Assembly: GCA_905373195.1 (NCBI GenBank)
Contig: CAJPSG010000090.1
Span: 1-5,576, forward strand
Length of the DNA stretch: 5,576 nt
Reading direction: 5' to 3'
DNA from: Kingella oralis
GTDB taxonomy: Bacteria > Pseudomonadota > Gammaproteobacteria > Burkholderiales > Neisseriaceae
Position numbers and translations under genes: made by a program. A model generated the notes under the pieces. It searched no databases. It was not told the origin of the DNA and saw nothing but the letters and a program-made list of their open reading frames with translations. Of the stretch, positions 1 to 5,576 are shown in pieces; the first letter of the stretch is position 1; every line of letters starts with the position of its first letter.

Positions 1-36
1 CAACGTATGGATAAAGCTGTTGCCGCGTGCAAATAA

Positions 37-55
37 GTTTCAGGCTGCCTGAAAC
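37..55. repeat. Palindromic DNA uptake sequence, readable as a DUS on both strands
   Basis: GTTTCAGGCTGCCTGAAAC is a perfect inverted repeat with 9-base arms around a single central T. The minus strand of 39-50 reads AGGCAGCCTGAA, the same 12-mer found at the other sites in this window (AG-kingDUS dialect). The plus strand of 42-53 reads AGGCTGCCTGAA, which I know as the Simonsiella-type dialect (AG-simDUS). As RNA it could fold into an 8-bp stem with a CTG triloop, but no U-run follows on either strand, so it should not act as an intrinsic terminator. DUS are bound by the minor pilin ComP during type IV pilus-dependent transformation in Neisseriaceae. The sequence match is certain; which strand is used is not. 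Confidence 0.85.
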
Positions 56-108
56 CTAAAAAAACAGCCCGCACCCCAAACCCCAAGCACTCAAAAAATT
101 CTCTCAAC
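55..108 (+). other. G-poor, A/C-rich leader in front of rpoC
   Basis: By direct count these 54 bases hold 23 A, 22 C, 6 T and only 3 G, in sharp contrast to the coding sequence on either side. The RNA would have very little secondary structure. That would keep the rpoC ribosome binding site open, and a C-rich, G-poor stretch is also the kind of sequence Rho binds (rut-like). The composition is observed; both roles are inference. I see no convincing sigma-70 promoter in 1-119, which fits co-transcription of rpoC with an upstream gene, normally rpoB. Confidence 0.4.
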
Positions 109-113
109 AGGAG
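109..113 (+). promoter_or_regulatory. Shine-Dalgarno of rpoC
   Basis: AGGAG lies 6 bases before the ATG at 120, an ideal spacing. It fixes that ATG as the rpoC start. Confidence 0.85.
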
Positions 114-119
114 CAAAAA

Positions 120-3100
120 ATGAACCTAACCGATTTATTCGCCCCCCTGCAACAAGCAGGTTCAGAAGAATTTGATGCCATTAAAATCGGCATCGCCTCG
201 CCCGAGACCATTCGCTCATGGTCGTACGGCGAAGTAAAAAAACCTGAAACCATTAACTACCGCACCTTCAAACCCGAGCGCGATGGCTTGTTCTGCGCCA
301 AAATTTTCGGGCCAGTGAAAGACTACGAATGCTTATGCGGCAAATACAAACGCTTGAAATTTAAAGGTGTTACCTGCGAAAAATGTGGCGTGGAAGTAAC
401 GCTGACCAAAGTGCGCCGCGAGCGCATGGGGCATATTGAGCTTGCCGCGCCCGTTGCCCACATCTGGTTCTTGAAATCCCTGCCCTCGCGCTTGGGCATG
501 GTGTTGGACATGACATTGCGCGATATTGAGCGCGTGTTGTACTTTGAAGCCTTTGTGGTAACCGACCCCGGTTTAACCCCGCTGCAACGCCGCCAACTGC
601 TCACTGAAGAAGACTACAACGCCAAATTGGAAGAATACGGCGAGGAATTTGATGCCCATATGGGCGCGGAAGGTATCCGCGAATTGCTACGCAGCCTGAA
701 TGTGGAGCAAGAAATTGAAATTTTGCGCCAAGAATTGCAAGCCACCAGCTCCGATACCAAAATCAAAAAAATCGCCAAACGCCTGAAAGTGCTGGAAGCA
801 TTCCACCGCAGCGGCATGAAGCTGGAGTGGATGATTATGGACGTGCTGCCCGTGCTGCCGCCCGATTTGCGCCCACTTGTGCCCTTGGACGGCGGACGTT
901 TTGCCACGTCTGATTTGAACGATTTGTATCGCCGCGTGATTAACCGCAACAATCGTTTGAAACGTTTGTTGGAATTGCGTGCGCCCGATATTATCGTTCG
1001 CAACGAAAAACGCATGCTGCAAGAAGCGGTGGACAGCTTGCTGGACAACGGCCGCCGTGGCAAAGCGATGACCGGTGCGAACAAACGCCCGTTGAAATCG
1101 CTGGCGGACATGATTAAAGGCAAGAGCGGTCGCTTCCGTCAAAACCTGCTGGGTAAACGGGTGGACTATTCAGGTCGTTCCGTGATTACCGTAGGTCCTT
1201 ACCTGCGCCTGCACCAATGCGGCTTGCCGAAAAAAATGGCGTTGGAATTGTTCAAGCCGTTTATTTTCCACAAACTAGAACAGCGCGAACTGGCAACCAC
1301 CGTTAAAGCAGCGAAAAAATTGGTAGAGCAAGAAGTGCCCGAAGTATGGGACATCTTGGAAGAAGTGATTCGCGAACACCCCATTTTGCTGAACCGTGCG
1401 CCCACCTTGCACCGTTTGGGTATTCAAGCGTTTGAACCGATTTTGATTGAAGGCAAAGCCATTCAGTTGCACCCCTTAGTGTGTGCCGCGTTCAACGCCG
1501 ACTTTGACGGCGACCAAATGGCGGTTCACGTGCCATTGAGCTTGGAAGCGCAAATGGAAGCGCGCACGCTGATGCTGGCTTCCAACAACGTGCTTGCCCC
1601 TGCCAACGGCGATCCGATTATCGTGCCATCGCAAGATATTGTATTGGGTTTGTATTACATGACCCGCGACAAAATCAACGGCTTGGGCGAGGGCACCTTG
1701 TTTGCTGATGTGAAAGAAGTGCACCGCGCTTACCACACCAAACAAGTGGAGTTGGGCACCAAAATTACCGTGCGTCTGAAAGAATGGGTGAAAAATGACG
1801 AGGGCGAATACGAAGCTGTAATTAACCGTTACAACACAACGGTTGGACGCGCCTTGTTGAGCGAAATTTTGCCCAAAGGCTTGCCATTTAGCTATATTGA
1901 CAAAGCATTGAAAAAGAAAGCGATTTCGCAGTTGATTAACGCTTCATTCCGCTTGTGCGGTTTGCGCGACACCGTGATTTTTGCAGACCATTTGATGTAC
2001 ACAGGTTTTGCTTTGGCGGCCAAAGGCGGCATTTCCATTTGCGTGGACGACATGGAAATTCCAAAAGAAAAACCCAAATTGCTTGCCGAAGCCAACGCCG
2101 AAGTGAAAGAAATTGAAGACCAATACCGTCAAGGCTTGGTAACCAACGGCGAACGCTACAACAAAGTGGTAGATATTTGGGGGCGTGCAGGCGACAAAAT
2201 CGCCAAAGCGATGATGGATAATTTGTCGGTGCAAAAAGTGCAAGACCGCGAGGGCAACACCGTAAACCAAGAGTCGTTTAACTCTATCTACATGATGGCG
2301 GACTCAGGCGCGCGGGGTTCGGCAGCGCAGATTAAACAGTTGTCGGGTATGCGTGGTTTGATGGCGAAACCTGATGGCTCCATTATTGAAACGCCGATTA
2401 CCGCAAACTTCCGCGAAGGCTTAACCGTGTTGCAATACTTTATTGCGACCCACGGTGCGCGTAAAGGTTTGGCGGATACGGCGTTGAAAACCGCGAACTC
2501 AGGTTACTTAACCCGCCGCTTGGTGGACGTTACCCAAGATTTGGTGGTAGTGGAAGACGACTGTGGCACGGATGAAGGTTTTGCCATGAAAGCCGTGGTG
2601 CAAGGTGGCGACATTATTGAAGCCTTGCGCGACCGCATTTTGGGGCGTGTTACCGCCACCGATGTAGTTGATCCCAACTCAGGCGCTACCATTATTGAAG
2701 CAGGCACGTTGCTGGATGAGAAACTGGTTGATTTGATTGATAATTCGGGTGTGGACGAAGTGAAAGTGCGCACGCCGATTACTTGTCAAACTCGCTATGG
2801 CTTGTGCGCCAAATGTTATGGGCGCGATTTGGCGCGCGGCAAATTGGTGAACGCGGGCGAAGCGGTGGGCGTGATTGCGGCGCAGTCTATCGGGGAACCG
2901 GGTACCCAGCTGACAATGCGTACCTTCCACATTGGTGGTGCGGCATCGCGTGCGGCGGCGGCGAGCCAAGTGGAAGCCAAGTCTAACGGCACGGTGCGTT
3001 TTGGCGGGCAAATGCGTTACATCGCCAACAATAAAGGCGAATTGATTGTGATTGGCCGCTCATGCGAAATCATGATTTTGGACGCAGCAGGTCGCGAACG

Positions 3101-4346
3101 CGAGTTGCACAAAATCCCTTACGGCGCAACGCTGAAAGTGCAAGATGGCGAAGAGTTGAAAGCGGGCACAACGCTGGCGACTTGGGACCCACACACCCAC
3201 CCGATGATTACCGAACACGCGGGTCGCGTGGAATTTGAAAACGTGGAAGAGGGCGTTACCGTTACCAAACAAACCGACGATGTTACGGGCTTGTCCACTT
3301 TGGTGGTGATTGACGGCAAACGCCGCGCCAGCACCAGCAAATTGCTGCGCCCAACGGTGAAATTGTTGGACGAAAACGGCGAGCCTGTGTTGATTGCGGG
3401 TACGCAAACGCCTGTTAGCATGACGTTCCCTGTGGGCGCGATTATCCAAGTGCGCGAGGGGCAAGAAATCGGCAAGGGCGATGTGTTGGCGCGTATTCCG
3501 CAAGCGACCACCAAAACGCGCGATATTACGGGCGGTTTGCCGCGCGTAGCTGAGTTGTTTGAAGCGCGCGTGCCCAAAGATGCGGGGATGCTGGCGGAAG
3601 TAACAGGCACGGTGTCATTTGGTAAAGAAACCAAGGGCAAACAACGCCTTGTGATTACCGATTTGGAAGGCGCAACCCATGAAACCTTGATTTCCAAAGA
3701 GAAACAGCTTTTGGTGCATGATGGCCAAGTGGTGAACCGTGGCGAAACGGTGGTGGATGGCGCGGTTGATCCGCACGACATCTTGCGTTTGCAAGGCATT
3801 GAGGCATTGACGCGCTACATCGTGCAAGAGGTGCAAGAGGTGTATCGTTTGCAAGGCGTGAAGATTTCCGATAAACACATTGAGGTGATTATTCGCCAAA
3901 TGTTGCGCCGCGTGAGCATTGTGGATCCTGGCGATACCAACTTCATCACGGGCGAGCAAGTGGAACGCGCCGAAGTGATGATTGCCAACGAAGCTGCGAT
4001 GGCGGCGGGCAAAGAGCCTGCGCGTTTTGATAACGTGTTGCTCGGGATTACCAAAGCCTCGCTTTCCACCGACAGCTTTATCTCGGCGGCCTCGTTCCAA
4101 GAGACCACGCGCGTGCTTACCGAAGCGGCGATTATGGGCCGCAAAGACGACTTGCGCGGCTTGAAAGAAAACGTGATTGTGGGCCGCTTGATTCCTGCGG
4201 GTACGGGTTTGAGCTACCACCGCGCCCGTCGCGCCGCATGGGCAAGCCAACGCGCGGCGGCTGCGGTGGCAGAAAGTCGCGAAGTGATTGCAGCAGAAGC
4301 GGCAGAAGCAGCCGATGCCATCGCCATGGATGACGAGGAAGCATAA
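120..4346 (+). CDS. rpoC: DNA-directed RNA polymerase subunit beta'
   Basis: This is the beta' subunit, which with beta forms the active centre of RNA polymerase (alpha2-beta-beta'-omega plus sigma). At 1408 residues it is essentially the length of E. coli RpoC (1407), and landmarks sit one residue later. The N-terminal zinc site is C71, C73, C86, C89 in [10 protein letters not shown]...CEKCG. The catalytic Mg-binding motif NADFDGDQ supplies D461, D463 and D465. The bridge helix begins near Y773 ([11 protein letters not shown]). The second zinc site is C815, C889, C896, C899. The trigger loop around 918-944 has M933, R934 and H937. An insert of about 190 residues, roughly 944-1131, matches the SI3 domain of proteobacterial RpoC, after which the trigger-loop partner helix resumes at KTRDITGG (from K1132). 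The tail (about 1371-1408) is rich in Ala and Glu and ends acidic (DDEEA). There is no frameshift, intein or missing key residue. The upstream partner rpoB is expected just outside the window. Confidence 0.99.
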   Translation: MNLTDLFAPLQQAGSEEFDAIKIGIASPETIRSWSYGEVKKPETINYRTFKPERDGLFCAKIFGPVKDYECLCGKYKRLKFKGVTCEKCGVEVTLTKVRRERMGHIELAAPVAHIWFLKSLPSRLGMVLDMTLRDIERVLYFEAFVVTDPGLTPLQRRQLLTEEDYNAKLEEYGEEFDAHMGAEGIRELLRSLNVEQEIEILRQELQATSSDTKIKKIAKRLKVLEAFHRSGMKLEWMIMDVLPVLPPDLRPLVPLDGGRFATSDLNDLYRRVINRNNRLKRLLELRAPDIIVRNEKRMLQEAVDSLLDNGRRGKAMTGANKRPLKSLADMIKGKSGRFRQNLLGKRVDYSGRSVITVGPYLRLHQCGLPKKMALELFKPFIFHKLEQRELATTVKAAKKLVEQEVPEVWDILEEVIREHPILLNRAPTLHRLGIQAFEPILIEGKAIQLHPLVCAAFNADFDGDQMAVHVPLSLEAQMEARTLMLASNNVLAPANGDPIIVPSQDIVLGLYYMTRDKINGLGEGTLFADVKEVHRAYHTKQVELGTKITVRLKEWVKNDEGEYEAVINRYNTTVGRALLSEILPKGLPFSYIDKALKKKAISQLINASFRLCGLRDTVIFADHLMYTGFALAAKGGISICVDDMEIPKEKPKLLAEANAEVKEIEDQYRQGLVTNGERYNKVVDIWGRAGDKIAKAMMDNLSVQKVQDREGNTVNQESFNSIYMMADSGARGSAAQIKQLSGMRGLMAKPDGSIIETPITANFREGLTVLQYFIATHGARKGLADTALKTANSGYLTRRLVDVTQDLVVVEDDCGTDEGFAMKAVVQGGDIIEALRDRILGRVTATDVVDPNSGATIIEAGTLLDEKLVDLIDNSGVDEVKVRTPITCQTRYGLCAKCYGRDLARGKLVNAGEAVGVIAAQSIGEPGTQLTMRTFHIGGAASRAAAASQVEAKSNGTVRFGGQMRYIANNKGELIVIGRSCEIMILDAAGRERELHKIPYGATLKVQDGEELKAGTTLATWDPHTHPMITEHAGRVEFENVEEGVTVTKQTDDVTGLSTLVVIDGKRRASTSKLLRPTVKLLDENGEPVLIAGTQTPVSMTFPVGAIIQVREGQEIGKGDVLARIPQATTKTRDITGGLPRVAELFEARVPKDAGMLAEVTGTVSFGKETKGKQRLVITDLEGATHETLISKEKQLLVHDGQVVNRGETVVDGAVDPHDILRLQGIEALTRYIVQEVQEVYRLQGVKISDKHIEVIIRQMLRRVSIVDPGDTNFITGEQVERAEVMIANEAAMAAGKEPARFDNVLLGITKASLSTDSFISAASFQETTRVLTEAAIMGRKDDLRGLKENVIVGRLIPAGTGLSYHRARRAAWASQRAAAAVAESREVIAAEAAEAADAIAMDDEEA
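689..700 (+). repeat. One-mismatch DUS inside rpoC
   Basis: ACGCAGCCTGAA differs from AGGCAGCCTGAA only at the second base. It lies in frame within codons for Arg-Ser-Leu-Asn near residues 190-194 of RpoC. It could be a weak uptake site or chance; one mismatch in this much sequence is not strong evidence. Confidence 0.3.
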
Positions 4347-4359
4347 AGCGCAGTAATAG

Positions 4360-4371
4360 AGGCAGCCTGAA
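4360..4371 (+). repeat. DNA uptake sequence, exact 12-mer
   Basis: Exact AGGCAGCCTGAA, 13 bases after the rpoC stop codon. It forms the left arm of the rpoC terminator. The match continues to 4374, giving the same 15 bases as at the right end of the window (5562-5576). Confidence 0.9.
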
Positions 4372-4388
4372 AACAAGTAAAATCGTTT

Positions 4389-4400
4389 TTCAGGCTGCCT
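4389..4400 (-). repeat. DNA uptake sequence, exact 12-mer, minus strand
   Basis: TTCAGGCTGCCT on the plus strand is the complement of AGGCAGCCTGAA. This copy is the right arm of the rpoC terminator and faces the copy at 4360-4371. Confidence 0.9.
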
Positions 4401-4418
4401 TTTTATCAACCATTATGA

Positions 4419-4423
4419 AAGGA
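4419..4423 (+). promoter_or_regulatory. Shine-Dalgarno of the tRNA-editing gene
   Basis: AAGGA lies 7 bases before the ATG at 4431. The next in-frame ATG (4437) would be 13 bases away, so 4431 is the better start. Confidence 0.7.
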
Positions 4424-4430
4424 AAACGTT

Positions 4431-4916
4431 ATGGAAATGCCTACCCCCGATGTGGCTTATGATGTGCTGGCGAAGTTGAACATTGCCTACGAGCGATTAG
4501 ACCACGCGCCGATTACTTCGGTGCGCGACACGGATATTGTGTTGCCTGGGCAGCAGGTGAAAAACCTGTGCCTGAAAACCAAAAAGGGCAAGCAGTATTT
4601 TTTGGTGATTTTGCGCGATGAGAAAAGCGCGGATTTGAAACGCTTGGCAGAAGCCTTGGGCGTGAGCCGCTTGTCGTTTGTGGGCGATGAAGAATTGACG
4701 GCGTTGCTGGCGGTGGAAGCGGGCGCGGTTACACCGTTTGGCGTGCTGTTTGATGCGGACAACAAGGTGCAAGTGGTGATTGATGCGGAAGTGGACGAAA
4801 CGCAAACGGTGGGCTTTCATCCGTTTGTCAACACCACCACGCTGAATATTGCTTATGCCGATTTTGTGCGCTTTTTGGAGTATGCGGGGCATCCGCCGTT
4901 GCGCGTGATGTGTTAG
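4431..4916 (+). CDS. YbaK/ProX-family aminoacyl-tRNA deacylase, ProXp-ala (PrdX) type
   Basis: A 161-residue stand-alone editing domain of the YbaK/INS superfamily, close to the usual family length of about 160-170. These cytoplasmic enzymes hydrolyse mischarged tRNA(Pro) in trans; the ProXp-ala branch removes alanine wrongly attached by prolyl-tRNA synthetase. Visible marks are LPGQQVKNLCLK at 38-49, with the conserved Lys44 (the family's key lysine) and Asn45; KKGKQYFLVIL at 51-61; LGVSRLSF at 76-83; GAVTPFG at 98-104; and GFHPFVNTTT at 128-137 with the conserved His-Pro and Asn134. The KNLCLK and HPFVNT patterns are closer to ProXp-ala/PrdX than to YbaK (Cys-tRNA(Pro)), though substrate preference cannot be proved from sequence. 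The gene starts 26 bases after the U-run of the rpoC terminator and no prolyl-tRNA synthetase gene is nearby in the window. I see no convincing promoter between terminator and start. Confidence 0.9.
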   Translation: MEMPTPDVAYDVLAKLNIAYERLDHAPITSVRDTDIVLPGQQVKNLCLKTKKGKQYFLVILRDEKSADLKRLAEALGVSRLSFVGDEELTALLAVEAGAVTPFGVLFDADNKVQVVIDAEVDETQTVGFHPFVNTTTLNIAYADFVRFLEYAGHPPLRVMC

Positions 4917-4928
4917 CGTTCGCTTGTT

Positions 4929-4951
4929 GCAGCCTGCGGTTTTCAGGCTGC
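4929..4951 (+). terminator. Hairpin from a degraded DUS pair after the deacylase gene, weak terminator candidate
   Basis: GCAGCCTG (4929-4936) pairs with CAGGCTGC (4944-4951), an 8-bp G-C-rich stem with a 7-base loop, 12 bases after the stop codon. It is followed by CGTTCTC and not a T-run, so intrinsic termination would be weak. The right arm is a near-complete DUS while the left arm keeps only the core. It may end transcription partly or protect the upstream mRNA end from nucleases. Confidence 0.5.
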
Positions 4952-4953
4952 CG
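4942..4953 (-). repeat. DNA uptake sequence with one mismatch, minus strand
   Basis: TTCAGGCTGCCG on the plus strand reads CGGCAGCCTGAA on the minus strand, 11 of 12 bases of the local DUS with only the first base changed. Extended by two bases (4939-4952) it shares 14 consecutive bases, GGCAGCCTGAAAAC, with the sites at 4361-4374 and 5563-5576. Confidence 0.75.
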
Positions 4954-4973
4954 TTCTCATCGTAAACAGGATA

Positions 4974-4979
4974 GAAGGA
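4974..4979 (+). promoter_or_regulatory. Shine-Dalgarno of the exported-protein gene
   Basis: GAAGGA ends 7 bases before the ATG at 4987 but only 4 bases before the in-frame TTG at 4984. The spacing decides for ATG 4987. Confidence 0.7.
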
Positions 4980-4986
4980 TGATTTG

Positions 4987-5544
4987 ATGAAACTTATTCG
5001 TTCTGCGCTAACGACCGCTTGCCTGCTGGCGGCATCATGGGCGATTGCCGCGCCTTCGCCCGTTAAAATGGAAGGCAAAATTCTGCCGCAAGAATTTGTG
5101 GGGCAGATGACGGCATCTGAACGTTTGAAAGAATACGTCCCCGCCAACGAAACCTTTGAGCGGTGGACGCGCTTAATCGGGCTGCGTTTGCAAAGCGCGC
5201 CGCAAATCGGTAATGACCCGCTGAAAATGGCGCAAAACATGGCTGCGCTGGCGCGGCGGCAATACCCTGATATGCCGCAGCCGAATATCGTACCGCAAAA
5301 AGACGGGGCGATTGTGCAGTTTTATGCGTACCAAGTGGGCAAAAATGGCATTCTTGAATCCAATGTGTTCCGCTATTGGAAGCGCAAAGAGGGGCTGTAT
5401 TCGTTGCAATTTGCCCGCCGTGCGCCACTGTCTTCTATAAACGAGGCGAGTGCGAAAACGGTGGCGAATCAGAATATTGCGCTGATGAAAGAAATTGCGA
5501 ATGTGGATAAGCGGCAAGTGGAGAAGGCGTTGATGTTGCGCTGA
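4987..5544 (+). CDS. Exported protein of unknown function
   Basis: I do not recognise this 185-residue protein. The first 21 residues are a typical Sec signal peptide: Lys2 and Arg5, then a hydrophobic core (ALTTACLLAASWAIA), with an A-I-A cleavage site before APSPVK, so the mature protein of about 164 residues should be periplasmic. The single Cys12 lies inside the core without a proper lipobox, and the mature part has no cysteine, so neither a lipoprotein nor a disulfide protein is suggested. The mature part is basic. It has an apparently helical section with YVPANETFERWTRLIG (50-65), a probable strand-rich centre (109-143, with FYAY and RYW), and a helical C-terminus (150-185) rich in Ala, Lys and Glu. 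An alternative TTG start at 4984 would add one residue. The gene is 70 bases after the deacylase stop on the same strand; no functional link is visible. Signal peptide, Shine-Dalgarno and consistent codon use support a real gene. Confidence 0.85.
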   Translation: MKLIRSALTTACLLAASWAIAAPSPVKMEGKILPQEFVGQMTASERLKEYVPANETFERWTRLIGLRLQSAPQIGNDPLKMAQNMAALARRQYPDMPQPNIVPQKDGAIVQFYAYQVGKNGILESNVFRYWKRKEGLYSLQFARRAPLSSINEASAKTVANQNIALMKEIANVDKRQVEKALMLR

Positions 5545-5561
5545 TGTTGGCTATATGCCCA

Positions 5562-5573
5562 AGGCAGCCTGAA
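5562..5573 (+). repeat. DNA uptake sequence, exact 12-mer, at the window end
   Basis: Exact AGGCAGCCTGAA, 17 bases after the stop codon of the exported-protein gene. Bases 5562-5576 are identical to 4360-4374, the left arm of the rpoC terminator. By analogy this is probably the left arm of a terminator whose right arm lies past the window edge; that part is inference. Confidence 0.88.
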
Positions 5574-5576
5574 AAC

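Larger units (their letters stand above)
4360..4404 (+). terminator. Rho-independent terminator of rpoC made from an inverted DUS pair
   Basis: AGGCAGCCTGAAAA (4360-4373) pairs perfectly over 14 bp with TTTTCAGGCTGCCT (4387-4400) around a 13-base loop, and five T follow (4400-4404). The loop-side part of the stem is A-U and the base is G-C rich, directly before the U-run, as expected for an intrinsic terminator reading on the + strand. No U-run is present on the opposite strand, so it looks one-directional. Inverted DUS pairs as terminators are well known in Neisseriaceae. It should end the rpoBC transcript. Confidence 0.88.

Noticed and set aside
37..55. Palindrome upstream of rpoC as a terminator or repressor operator
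   Set aside because: There is no U-run on either strand for termination, and the exact DUS content explains the symmetry better than an unknown operator.
1167..1178. TTCAGG in rpoC as a DUS on the minus strand
   Set aside because: Only about 7 of 12 bases agree with the local uptake sequence.
2783..2986. Plus-strand frame of 67 codons overlapping rpoC in another phase
   Set aside because: It overlaps the second zinc site and trigger loop of rpoC, whose sequence is fixed by RpoC function; no independent signal of coding.
3119..3799. Minus-strand open frame (226 codons) inside rpoC
   Set aside because: Shadow of the rpoC reading frame; no ribosome binding site or protein motif supports it.
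3615..4409. Long minus-strand open frame (264 codons) antisense to the 3' part of rpoC and its terminator
   Set aside because: It overlaps a certain gene, crosses the terminator, has no recognisable domain, and its composition is what antisense reading of biased codons gives.
4984..4986. TTG as start of the exported protein
   Set aside because: The ATG immediately after it is 7 bases from the Shine-Dalgarno, against 4 bases for the TTG, and ATG is the stronger start codon.
5011..5022. Possible lipoprotein lipobox at TTAC (Cys12) of the exported protein
   Set aside because: The -3 position is Thr and not Leu, the hydrophobic segment continues past the Cys, and a good A-I-A signal peptidase I site follows.
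4497..5240. Minus-strand open frame (247 codons) across the deacylase gene, the gap and the exported-protein gene
   Set aside because: Both sense genes are well supported by homology or by a signal peptide and Shine-Dalgarno; the antisense product is low-complexity in character and resembles nothing I know.

Overview
This window is chromosomal housekeeping DNA from a member of the Neisseriaceae. The family assignment rests on repeated copies of the 12-mer AGGCAGCCTGAA, the DNA uptake sequence (DUS) dialect I associate with Kingella and its relatives (AG-kingDUS), and on a full-length proteobacterial-type RpoC. Kingella or a close relative (Simonsiella, Alysiella, Conchiformibius) fits best; I cannot fix genus or species from the sequence alone.

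Layout, all on the + strand. Bases 1-119 are the end of the spacer upstream of rpoC: a 19-base palindrome carrying a DUS on each strand (37-55), an A/C-rich and G-poor leader (55-108) and a clear Shine-Dalgarno. Bases 120-4346 encode rpoC, the beta' subunit of RNA polymerase, intact, with both zinc sites and the catalytic aspartates. An inverted DUS pair followed by a U-run (4360-4404) forms a rho-independent terminator. Bases 4431-4916 encode a YbaK-fold trans-editing deacylase, most like ProXp-ala/PrdX, which clears Ala-tRNA(Pro). A short hairpin built from a degraded DUS pair (4929-4951) follows. Bases 4987-5544 encode a small exported protein of unknown function. The window ends inside another DUS (5562-5573), which is probably the left arm of a terminator completed outside the window.

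The first two genes share the theme of gene expression (transcription core, then proofreading of tRNA charging), but the strong terminator between them argues against one simple operon. The third gene is a probable periplasmic protein with no evident functional tie to the other two. The four DUS sites lie in the gaps around the genes, and two of them double as hairpins at gene ends, as is common in this family.

I found no mobile element, CRISPR array, RNA gene, phage gene or new system. The points most worth following up are the two-dialect palindrome before rpoC, the shared extension beyond the 12-base DUS, the G-poor leader and the uncharacterised exported protein.
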